Counted from the stretch's first letter, positions 1 through 6,627 are shown. The stretch is 6,699 nt of DNA from Pseudomonadota bacterium (GCA_018827585.1 JAHJXP010000023.1:1-6699), one strand, 5' to 3'. The notes: generated by a model from the letters alone, not told the origin. Program-made: numbers and translations.

Positions 1-9
1 AGGAAAAAC

Positions 10-2958
10 ATGCAAGAACAGGTGGAAAAGCTGGCGAAGCGGGCGCGGGACACCATAGCCGACGATGCGATCCTCTCCAGCAGCGAACCCAACCCAGCCC
101 ACGCCGGCACCAAGGCGGTCAAAGAGTATGTTGAAACGCGCAAACGGTTGGAAGCCGTGGAGGCGTCCGAGGCGCAACGGGCCGAGGTATTCAACCTGCT
201 CTATTCCTTTTTCTCACGCTACTACGACAACGGGGACTTCATCTCCCGGCGCTTTTTCGGCGCCCGGCCTGCCTATGCGGTACCCTACAACGGCGAGGAG
301 GTCTTCTTCCACTGGGCCAACAAGGATCAGTATTATGTCAAAAGCGGCGAAGCCTTCCGCGATTATACCTTCACGGTCCCCACGGTCAGCAGCGAGTACC
401 GCGTGCGCTTCCGCCTTGCCGAGGCGACCACGCCCAAGGACAACACCAAGGGCGACACCCGCTACTTTTTCCCGAAGCCGGATGATGTAGTCTTTGACGA
501 CAAGACCCGCACCCTCACCATACCCTTTGAATACCGCCTGCCGATCGAAGGCGAAGCCGCCAAATATGGAAAGAACGCCAAGGGGCAGGAGGCCATCCTG
601 GACGAGGCCGCGCCGAAAATCCTCAAGGCTGTGAAAGATAATATCCTCGGTTCTGCACTTGCAGCCCCCTCACCAACCGGCCGAGAGGCCGAGGGAGAGA
701 CACCTCCGACGCTCCTGCGCCGGAGGCTTTCCCACTTCACGAAAAAGAACACCACCGACTATTTCGTGCACAAGAATCTCGGCGGCTTCCTGCGGCAGGA
801 GCTGGAATTTTTCATCCGCGACCAGGTAGTGCACGAGCTGGACCTCGAAGGCGACTTCGACGCCAAGCGCCGCATGCTGCGCGTCTTCCGCAAAGTGGCC
901 GATACGGTCATCACCTTCCTCGCCCAGATCGAAAACGCCCAGAAACGGCTTTTCGAAAAGAAAAAGTTTATCCTGCGGACGGACTGGCTCATCCTCATTC
1001 AGAACATCCCCCGCGGCTTATGGAAAGATGTGCTGACCAACAAGGAACAGCTTGACGAGTGGAAGGCGCTCTACGCCCTGGAGCCGAAGTCCGACCTGTT
1101 CAACACCAAAGGCAAAATCACTGAGCAGGTGCTTGAGCAAAATCCCACCCTGGTGGTGGACACGCGCCACTTCCCGCCCGACTTCACCGCCCGGCTTCTG
1201 GAGAACATCGAAGACATAGATGAGCAAACCGATGGGCTGCTCATCCACAGCGAGAACTTCCAGGCACTTAACCTGTTGTTGTCACGATACCGACAGCAGA
1301 TGTCCTGCATACACATCGACCCGCCTTACAATACTGACGCGAGTGGATTCGTTTACAAGAATGCGTATCGTCATTCCAGCTGGCTTTCCATGATGATGGA
1401 TCGCATTCTGGCCTCAAGGGACTTGGTAGAAGCCGACGGTACTTTTATCTGCCATATAGACGAGAACGAGTACGAGCGCCTCCGTCTCCTGTTACAGCAA
1501 ATGTTTAATTATGTTGGTACTGCTGTATGGGACAAGCTGAATCCAATGATGGGCGCGCAAGAATTGGCCATCCAACATGAGTACATCCTGTTCTGTGCAA
1601 CCGATGCTCGCGCCTTCATGGCAAGACCTCAGAATGTCAGGCTTATTCTCTCAATGGCAACGTCAATCATTCACAGACATGAGGGTGTGACGGAGCGTGC
1701 AAAGAAAGAATTCAATGAATGGGTAAGACGGGCAACAGGGCTCAGTGGAGGCGAGCGCGCGTACCAATATTTAGATGACGACGGACGCGTCTATAGGTTA
1801 GTTGCAATGACGTGGCCAAATCCAAATCCACCACCACCCGAATTTTTCCAACCTCTTATCCATCCTGTGACAAGAAGGCCCTGCCCTGTGCCAAGCAGGG
1901 GTTGGTCGCAGTCGCCACGCAAGATGAAAGAGCTTCTCGCCAAGGGTGAGATTGTCTTTGGCCCGGACGAAACTACACAGCCGCAAAGAAAGGTCTACCT
2001 TTCTGAGTACAAGGCGCTCTCGTCGATTATTCGCGATGGCTCCCGCGGCAGGAAGGAGCTTGAGTACCTTGGCCTCGATTTCACATATAGTCATCCGGTC
2101 ACGCTCTACGTAACTCTACTTGACGCTGGACTTGGAACCGAATCTCGCGACTCGCAGGTATTGGACTTTTTCGCCGGTTCCGGCACCACAGGCCATGCGG
2201 TCATCAATCTCAACCGCGAGGACGGCGAACGGCGCAAATTCATTCTCGTTGAGATGGGAGACTACTTCGACACTGTGCTGGCACCGCGCATAAAGAAGGT
2301 GATGTTCACGCCGGAGTGGAAGAACGGGAAACCCAAGCGACTGCCGACCAAAGAAGAGGCTGAGCGGACGCCGCGACTGGTGAAGGTCATCCGTTTGGAG
2401 AGCTATGAGGACGCCCTGCACAACACCTTTTCGGATAGGGCAATTGAAAGGCTTGCAAATCGGGAGAAGGCGTACCGCAAAGTCGTCGGCGATGAGGAGT
2501 ACCGGATCCGCTATATGGTGAAACTGCCGCTTGAGGCAAGCGACTCGATGCTCAACTTGGCAAGGCTTGAGCATCCTTTTGACTACACGCTGGAAGTGCT
2601 GACCGACTACGGTCCCAAAACCCAAACGGCGGATATTGTGGAGACCTTCAACTGGCTCTACGGTCTGCGTGTCCGGCGGATGCTCACCTGGACAAACCCA
2701 AAAGACAAAACGGGCAAAGACAAGCAAGGCCGCATGTATCGGGCCGTGGTGGGAAGCGATCGTGAGGGCAAGAAACGAGTCCTCGTCGTGTGGCGCGACA
2801 TGACAGGTCTTGATCCCGTGAAAGACAGGGAGTTACTCGAGTCAAAGGCCAAGGAACTCGGACCCTTTGAGGAGCAGTGGGTAAACGGCGACACAGCCGC
2901 CAAGGGATTTGCCTCCCTCGACGGCCTCTTCAAGAGGCTCATGAGAGGCGAGGCATGA
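10..2958 (+). CDS. mod: Type III restriction-modification DNA methyltransferase (Mod), N6-adenine, beta class
   Basis: This protein should transfer a methyl group from S-adenosylmethionine to adenine N6 in a short asymmetric site, protecting host DNA and giving Res its sequence specificity. The catalytic motif DPPY is at residues 437-440 and is followed by SSWLSMMMDR (456-465). The target-recognition region lies at about 490-710 and contains PVPSRGW (626-632) and FGPDETTQPQRK (650-661). The SAM-binding motif DFFAGSG is at 719-725. DPPY before FAGSG is the beta-class order of Type III Mod proteins. At 982 aa it is much longer than the roughly 650 aa of EcoP15I Mod, because of a ~430-residue N-terminal extension containing NTTDYFVHKNLGGF (247-260) and a long C-terminal part ending in the usual SLDGLFKRLM-type tail. 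The chosen ATG follows AGGA at bases 1-4. I see no frameshift. The recognition site cannot be predicted. Confidence 0.93.
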   Translation: MQEQVEKLAKRARDTIADDAILSSSEPNPAHAGTKAVKEYVETRKRLEAVEASEAQRAEVFNLLYSFFSRYYDNGDFISRRFFGARPAYAVPYNGEEVFFHWANKDQYYVKSGEAFRDYTFTVPTVSSEYRVRFRLAEATTPKDNTKGDTRYFFPKPDDVVFDDKTRTLTIPFEYRLPIEGEAAKYGKNAKGQEAILDEAAPKILKAVKDNILGSALAAPSPTGREAEGETPPTLLRRRLSHFTKKNTTDYFVHKNLGGFLRQELEFFIRDQVVHELDLEGDFDAKRRMLRVFRKVADTVITFLAQIENAQKRLFEKKKFILRTDWLILIQNIPRGLWKDVLTNKEQLDEWKALYALEPKSDLFNTKGKITEQVLEQNPTLVVDTRHFPPDFTARLLENIEDIDEQTDGLLIHSENFQALNLLLSRYRQQMSCIHIDPPYNTDASGFVYKNAYRHSSWLSMMMDRILASRDLVEADGTFICHIDENEYERLRLLLQQMFNYVGTAVWDKLNPMMGAQELAIQHEYILFCATDARAFMARPQNVRLILSMATSIIHRHEGVTERAKKEFNEWVRRATGLSGGERAYQYLDDDGRVYRLVAMTWPNPNPPPPEFFQPLIHPVTRRPCPVPSRGWSQSPRKMKELLAKGEIVFGPDETTQPQRKVYLSEYKALSSIIRDGSRGRKELEYLGLDFTYSHPVTLYVTLLDAGLGTESRDSQVLDFFAGSGTTGHAVINLNREDGERRKFILVEMGDYFDTVLAPRIKKVMFTPEWKNGKPKRLPTKEEAERTPRLVKVIRLESYEDALHNTFSDRAIERLANREKAYRKVVGDEEYRIRYMVKLPLEASDSMLNLARLEHPFDYTLEVLTDYGPKTQTADIVETFNWLYGLRVRRMLTWTNPKDKTGKDKQGRMYRAVVGSDREGKKRVLVVWRDMTGLDPVKDRELLESKAKELGPFEEQWVNGDTAAKGFASLDGLFKRLMRGEA
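664..726 (+). repeat. REP-like palindromic segment inside the mod coding sequence
   Basis: This stretch codes for Mod residues of about 219-239, rich in Pro, Gly, Glu and Arg (APSPTGREAEGETPP), between two segments that look conserved. At base level it holds GGCC-GAGA-GGCC (679-690), flanked by CCCTC (667-671) and GAGGG (691-695). A second inverted pair follows, CCTCCG (703-708) and CGGAGG (721-726). The CCCTCACC...GAGGGAGAG pattern resembles the dispersed palindromic repeats found between genes in many Gram-negative genomes. I infer an in-frame insertion of such an element, or a disordered linker grown from one. Without other copies from the same genome this remains a resemblance. Confidence 0.45.
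1480..2160 (+). other. Target-recognition segment of mod with lower G+C
   Basis: This part lies between the DPPY block and the FAGSG block of mod, where Type III Mod proteins carry their exchangeable DNA-recognition domain. Hand counts give 26/60 G+C for 1501-1560 and 26/60 for 1621-1680, against 37/60 for 781-840 and 40/60 for 841-900. The codons here also use more A/T-ending forms. The segment includes a Pro/Asn run, PNPNPPPPEF (residues 603-612). The borders given are approximate. The composition shift fits recombinational replacement of the specificity domain, a known mode of change in this family, but selection on amino acids could contribute. Confidence 0.5.
2896..2958 (+). repeat. Mod tail repeat, copy 1 (functional 3' end of mod)
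   Basis: These are the last 20 codons of mod plus the stop, containing AKGFASLDGLFKRLM. They match 3202-3267 at 49 of 63 aligned bases, with one 3-base gap and 16 of 20 aligned residues identical. Both copies end GAGGCATGA, and the similarity runs a few bases past the stop (ATGAAT-CTC against ATGAAC-ATC). In copy 2 that ATG is the start of res. Confidence 0.9.
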
Positions 2959-2968
2959 ATCTCTTTAA

Positions 2969-3142
2969 TTTTATAAGGAATACGAGAAGGCAACAGGAGC
3001 GCCGGCGGCCACTGCCAAACGCGATTTAGCCGAAATGATAAAGTGGGGTGTCCCGATGGCACAAGGCCGCGGTCGCAGTGTCTATTATGAATTTCCGGCT
3101 CGTACAATGAGCCGAAACATGAGCCGCAGGAGGATACAGTGA
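2969..3142 (+). pseudogene. Remnant of a Fic-family protein C-terminus (winged helix), no start codon
   Basis: An open frame of 57 codons runs from just after a TAA (2966-2968) to a TGA (3140-3142). It has no usable start before an internal ATG at 3035. Its translation includes TGAPAATAKRDLAEMIKWGV, then QGRGRSVYYEFPA. From memory this matches the C-terminal winged helix of many Fic-domain proteins, which read roughly TGVSRATA-RDL--LVE-G-L---G-GR---Y. The Fic catalytic motif (HPFxxGNGR) is absent, so most of the gene is missing. The frame begins 10 bases after the mod stop and its own stop overlaps the next start as TGATG, as expected of the last piece of an operon gene. The tail MSRNMSRRRIQ contains a small ATGAGCCG duplication (3107-3114, 3119-3126). 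Another winged-helix family is possible. Confidence 0.55.
3128..3133 (+). promoter_or_regulatory. Strong Shine-Dalgarno site (AGGAGG)
   Basis: A perfect AGGAGG lies eight bases before the ATG at 3142. It is the best ribosome binding site in the window and sets the start of the 41-codon ORF. Because that ORF ends by ATGA overlap with res, ribosomes loading here could feed translation of res by coupling. Confidence 0.7.
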
Positions 3143-3267
3143 TGAACACACACGTTCTTCGTCCATGGACCGATCCGGCAATGCTCCATCCGGATGCGCT
3201 CGCGACCAAAGGATTTGCCTCTCTTGACGGCCCCTTCAAACAGTTGATGGCAGGGAGCGAGGCATGA
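3142..3267 (+). CDS. Short chimeric ORF (41 aa): unknown N-terminus joined to a Mod-like tail
   Basis: The ORF starts at an ATG with a perfect AGGAGG site and stops by ATGA overlap with the res start. Its product has two parts. Residues 1-19 (MNTHVLRPWTDPAMLHPDA) look like the beginning of a larger protein. I see a weak likeness to the start of DUF499-type putative ATPases (a pattern like KPW-----P--D), but this is from memory and uncertain. Residues 21-41 contain TKGFASLDGPFKQLM and are a diverged copy of the Mod C-terminus. A fusion of an N-terminal stub to a Mod tail is best explained by a deletion or recombination join near base 3200. No function is claimed for the peptide; it may only deliver ribosomes to res, or be an expressed relic. 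Confidence 0.5.
   Translation: MNTHVLRPWTDPAMLHPDALATKGFASLDGPFKQLMAGSEA
3202..3267 (+). repeat. Mod tail repeat, copy 2 (relic of a diverged mod 3' end before res)
   Basis: This is the second copy of the end of mod, 306 bases after the first. Many differences are silent third-position changes (for example AAG/AAA twice, TCC/TCT, CTC/CTT), while GFASLDG is unchanged in protein. That pattern means both copies descend from Mod tails that were under protein-level selection, so this is not a fresh duplication of the present mod. Its ATGA junction with res is probably the ancestral mod-res overlap. Confidence 0.8.
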
Positions 3268-6200
3268 ACATCGAGCGCTCTCTGGTCTTAAACCGATTTT
3301 TTCACAATCTTTTCGGCGCGGAGCGCTTCGACGATCTGCGGCGCGCCCTTAAGGAACAGGAAGAAGGCCCCGGCTTGGATGGCCACAGCCGTTTTTACCA
3401 TGTGCTGGTCGGCCGCAGCGGGATCAAACTCGATCTGCAGACACTTGCCCGATATGACCTGCGGATCATTGAATACGAGGCGCGGCTGGCCAAAAACAGA
3501 CTGTCCGAACCGTTCAAAGCCTTCAAGTATTTCCAGTACCTGGCGCTGCTCTACACCGAGATGTTTCTCGACCGCCTCACCGAAAACCCCACGGCCTTTC
3601 TGCAGGAACTGGAAACATTCCGGAAAAGCAAGGCTGATTTTACCGATATTCCTGGCTTTTCTCCGGATGACCTGCGGCGGCTGGCTTTTTTCATGGCCAC
3701 GGGCAGCGGAAAAACGCTTCTTCTGCATGTAAACATCTGGCAGGTCCTTCACTATCTGAAGTCGGGCAAACACCCCCTATCACTGGTCCGGCGTTCCGAC
3801 GGCCGGGCCGAGTTCGACAATATCCTGCTCATCACCCCCGGTGAAGGCCTTTCCGCCCAGCATCTTGTGGAGTTTGAAGACAGCGGTCTTGAGGCCGGGC
3901 GCTTCCAGCGCGGCAACCATCAGAGCGGATTGTTCGCCCCCCGTGTGCAGGTGATCGAAATCCACAAACTTTCCAAGGAGCCGTCTGGCGAGGGCGTGAG
4001 TGTCCCCATTGCCGAGCTGGGCGCTCGGAACCTGATCATCGTGGACGAGGGACATAAAGGAACAGGAAGCGAGGCCCGCACCTGGAAAAACCGGCAGGAG
4101 ACACTCGGCAAGGACGGTTTTATTCTGGAATACTCGGCGACATTTGCGCAGGCCATCGGAGCGGCAAACCGGAAAGTGCAAGAGGAGCTTCTTTCCACCT
4201 ACGGCAAGTCCATCCTCTTTGACTACTCCTACCGGTATTTCTACGGCGACGGCTACGGCAAGACCTTCCGCGTGCTCAACCTGAAGAAGGCCTCCGCCGA
4301 TAAAGCCCACGATCTCATGCTCGGCGGGCTGCTCATCTTTTATCAGCAGGCTATGCTTCACCGGAGTCACGGCGAGGAGGCGCGAATCTACAACATTGAA
4401 AAACCGCTCTGGGTGCTTTTAGGGACGAGTGTGAGCCGCAAGCGGCCGGACGAGAAGGACACAACCAAGACGGCCGATGAGGAACGCACCGATGTGGGCG
4501 AGGTGGTTGCATTTTTGCGACGATTCCTTGAAGACCAGGACTGGGCTCAGGAGCGCATCGCCAAGACCATCGCCGGCAAGAGCGGTTTTTCCGAATTGGA
4601 TTCAGGGAATGACCTGTTTCAAAGGTACGTCAAGCAGCTTGAGAAAGAGCAGGCAGAAACCCTATACAGGCGTATCTGCCGCGAACTCTTCAACGGCTCG
4701 GGCGGGCTTGAAGTGGTTGAAATCAAGCGCAGCGGCGAGATCGGTCTGCGCGTCACGGCCGCATCGGGGAAGGAACTCCCCTACTTCGGCATCATCAACA
4801 TCGGAGACGTCGCCGACTTCCGGAAATATCTTCAGGAGAAGCTCAAAATCGAAGTCAAACAGGATGTGATCAACGATTCTCTTTTCGAGCGCATCAGCAG
4901 CGCCGATTCGCCCATCAACATGCTGATCGGCGCGAAAAAATTCATTGAGGGCTGGTCGAGCTGGCGGGTATCCTCGATGGGGCTCATGCGCATCGGCAAA
5001 GGCGAGGGATCACAGGTCATCCAGCTCTTTGGCCGGGGGGTGCGTTTGAAGGGCAAGGACAAGTCGCTCAGGCGAAGCCACGCTCTTGGGGGAGCGCCAG
5101 ACTGGCTTGAAAGCCTCGAAACCCTTTACATCACGGGTTGGAATGCAGACTACCTGCAGACCTTCCGACAGATGCTCGAACGAGAGGACCTCGCCAAGGA
5201 ACTTTCGCCGCTTCGAATTGTTCAGATGGAACTTCCTCTATGGACCTACATTCCGCAGACACTGAAGGGCTTCGACTGCTCGGCCGAGACGTGGGTTTTG
5301 AGCGACGACGGCCCGCGGGTTAAACTCGACCTCCTTCCGCAGGTTGTGAGCCTGGGTCCCGGAGGCAGCGGCGCCACCGAACAGGCAGCCAGGGCCGGGA
5401 GGGAGAAGATCATCCTTCCCCAAGAGCCACCCTACCCCGGCCTTCTGGATATTGACCGGCTTCATGCCGACTTGGTGGAGTACAAGGTTGCGAGAGGCTA
5501 TTCCAATGTCTTTATAGCGTGTGCAGCGCTCAGAAACGTTTTGGATTCACGTTGCGAACTCCGCATGCTGGAAGAGGAGGGATCGGATCCGGAAAAGGTT
5601 TACCGAGCGGCGTCTCGTGCGCTTAATATCTACCTCGACAAATTCGTGCGTCTGCGGGAACGGCAGGCCGAAAGCGCACACGCCGAACCCGGGCGATTGG
5701 TCAAAGAACGGCAGATAACATACGAGTACCGCATCACGGTACACACCGAGGGAGAGGGAGAACGGCTCTATAAGGAAATCAAGGCGCTGCTTGAGAAATT
5801 CGCGAAGCAGGAAAGGGAACTTCTCAAAGATGCGGGGGAGCCGCTGCCAAGGCTTCACCTGGATTGGCACCTGTTCAATCCGCTTCTTTTTGAAGGCGGA
5901 AAGGAATGGCAGGATCATGTGAGCATAAGCCCGCCGCCCCTTGTCAAGAGCGAGCGCAAGCTGGTGGAGGACCTGCGGGCCTTCTGGGCGATAAACTGCA
6001 AGAGTCCGGAGTACCGAGATATAGAGGTTTGCCTGCTTAGGAACCTCCCCAAAGTCGGAGTAGGCATGTTCTTCCGAAGCAGTTTCTACCCGGACTTCAT
6101 CCTCTGGATACGCAACAAAAACACGAAATCGGTCTGTGTCGTCTTTCTCGATCCCCACGGTCTTCATCATGAGGGAATAGTGGACAATGACCGCTTTGCC

Positions 6201-6410
6201 GCGATTGAAAAACTGCGTGCACTTTCTGTAAACCGGAAATTCAAGACAAAGAGGATTGAACTGGACGGATACATCCTTGCTCCGGCGGATACATCCTTGG
6301 ACAAGATCCCGGGCGCCGCGGGAAAGAGCTGGGACGACATGGAGAAGCAGTATCCCCTTTTGTGGCAGGAAGGAAATTATGTGGGAAAAATATTCGCCTC
6401 CCTTCCATGA
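3264..6410 (+). CDS. res: Type III restriction enzyme Res subunit, SF2 helicase with C-terminal nuclease-like region
   Basis: This protein should act with Mod as an ATP-dependent motor-nuclease cutting unmethylated foreign DNA in the cytoplasm. The N-terminus has FRKSKADF and FSPDDLRRLAFFMATGSG, leading into Walker A ATGSGKT (145-151). DEGH is at 261-264, SAT at 291-293, FIEGWSSWRV at 560-569 and QLFGRGVR at 587-594, in the order expected for Type III Res and related SF2 helicases. Near the C-terminus PDF (943-945) is followed by FLDPHG (962-967), where a PD-(D/E)xK site would be expected; the lysine position is His965. A charged, probably helical stretch lies at about 790-860. Its 1048 aa is slightly longer than the ~970 aa of EcoP15I Res. 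The ATG is preceded by AGGGAG (3252-3257) and overlaps the upstream stop as ATGA. The frame is intact. Confidence 0.92.
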   Translation: MNIERSLVLNRFFHNLFGAERFDDLRRALKEQEEGPGLDGHSRFYHVLVGRSGIKLDLQTLARYDLRIIEYEARLAKNRLSEPFKAFKYFQYLALLYTEMFLDRLTENPTAFLQELETFRKSKADFTDIPGFSPDDLRRLAFFMATGSGKTLLLHVNIWQVLHYLKSGKHPLSLVRRSDGRAEFDNILLITPGEGLSAQHLVEFEDSGLEAGRFQRGNHQSGLFAPRVQVIEIHKLSKEPSGEGVSVPIAELGARNLIIVDEGHKGTGSEARTWKNRQETLGKDGFILEYSATFAQAIGAANRKVQEELLSTYGKSILFDYSYRYFYGDGYGKTFRVLNLKKASADKAHDLMLGGLLIFYQQAMLHRSHGEEARIYNIEKPLWVLLGTSVSRKRPDEKDTTKTADEERTDVGEVVAFLRRFLEDQDWAQERIAKTIAGKSGFSELDSGNDLFQRYVKQLEKEQAETLYRRICRELFNGSGGLEVVEIKRSGEIGLRVTAASGKELPYFGIINIGDVADFRKYLQEKLKIEVKQDVINDSLFERISSADSPINMLIGAKKFIEGWSSWRVSSMGLMRIGKGEGSQVIQLFGRGVRLKGKDKSLRRSHALGGAPDWLESLETLYITGWNADYLQTFRQMLEREDLAKELSPLRIVQMELPLWTYIPQTLKGFDCSAETWVLSDDGPRVKLDLLPQVVSLGPGGSGATEQAARAGREKIILPQEPPYPGLLDIDRLHADLVEYKVARGYSNVFIACAALRNVLDSRCELRMLEEEGSDPEKVYRAASRALNIYLDKFVRLRERQAESAHAEPGRLVKERQITYEYRITVHTEGEGERLYKEIKALLEKFAKQERELLKDAGEPLPRLHLDWHLFNPLLFEGGKEWQDHVSISPPPLVKSERKLVEDLRAFWAINCKSPEYRDIEVCLLRNLPKVGVGMFFRSSFYPDFILWIRNKNTKSVCVVFLDPHGLHHEGIVDNDRFAAIEKLRALSVNRKFKTKRIELDGYILAPADTSLDKIPGAAGKSWDDMEKQYPLLWQEGNYVGKIFASLP
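6266..6299 (+). repeat. 14-base tandem-like direct repeat in res, read in two frames
   Basis: CGGATACATCCTTG occurs at 6266-6279 and again at 6286-6299, 20 bases apart. Because 20 is not a multiple of 3, the copies encode different residues: the first lies within DGYILA and the second within ADTSLD. Slippage between them would remove or add 20 bases and shift the frame of the last ~36 codons of res. Confidence 0.85.
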
Positions 6411-6627
6411 AAATCCAGGACTAAAACTCAACACCGCGGGCGCTTTGAGTCGCCAGTATGATTTTACGACCTTCGCGGCCATTGTGAATCTGGCCGACAA
6501 GTCCGATGGAACCAAGGTAAGAATCAGTGTCGATGGTACTTCGGCAGAAGGGTTCGATCCGTCATGGCTGCGCAATGCCGTGGATGAACCGCTCGATGAG
6601 CGGATTCAGGAGGAATGGAACAGATAG
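6379..6627 (+). pseudogene. Probable C-terminal remnant of an unidentified larger protein (or small ORF of 82 aa)
   Basis: An ATG at 6379 has AGGAAGGA just upstream and opens a frame of 82 codons that overlaps the end of res by 32 bases. The overlapping residues are only res read out of frame. From about base 6415 the translation becomes protein-like: YDFTTFAAIVNLADKSDG, then VRISVDGTSAEGFDPSWLRN and AVDEPLDE. This reads like an alpha/beta C-terminal end of a larger enzyme rather than a complete small protein, since it has no hydrophobic core of its own, no signal peptide and no membrane segment. I could not assign a family with confidence. It may be the surviving end of a gene fused behind res by deletion, and could still be translated by coupling to res. 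Confidence 0.45.

Noticed and set aside
2972..2977. TATAAG as a -10 promoter element for res
   Set aside because: No matching -35 hexamer lies 16-18 bases upstream. The A+T-rich patch is short and lies within the remnant frame.
2955..3029. ORF of 24 codons starting in the ATGA at the mod stop (MNLFNFIRNTRRQQ...)
   Set aside because: It mirrors the ATGA start of res, but after the first codons it runs out of frame over the Fic-like remnant and ends early. It probably only marks where an older downstream start was cut off.
3107..3126. ATGAGCCG pair as a regulatory operator repeat
   Set aside because: There are only two 8-base copies 12 bases apart inside the remnant frame. An in-frame codon duplication explains it better.
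2116..3239. Two long overlapping - strand frames across the mod end and junction
   Set aside because: They are antisense to Mod-coding sequence with no recognisable product. Their repeated REANPL stretches are just the complement of the two mod tail copies.
5035..5040. Run of six G within the QLFGRGVR motif of res, as a phase-variation tract
   Set aside because: Six bases is short for a phase-variable tract, and the codons are those needed for a conserved motif.
5547..6575. Long open frame on the - strand (342 codons)
   Set aside because: It lies antisense over the intact res nuclease region and its translation shows no domain or motif. It is explained by G+C-rich codon structure.
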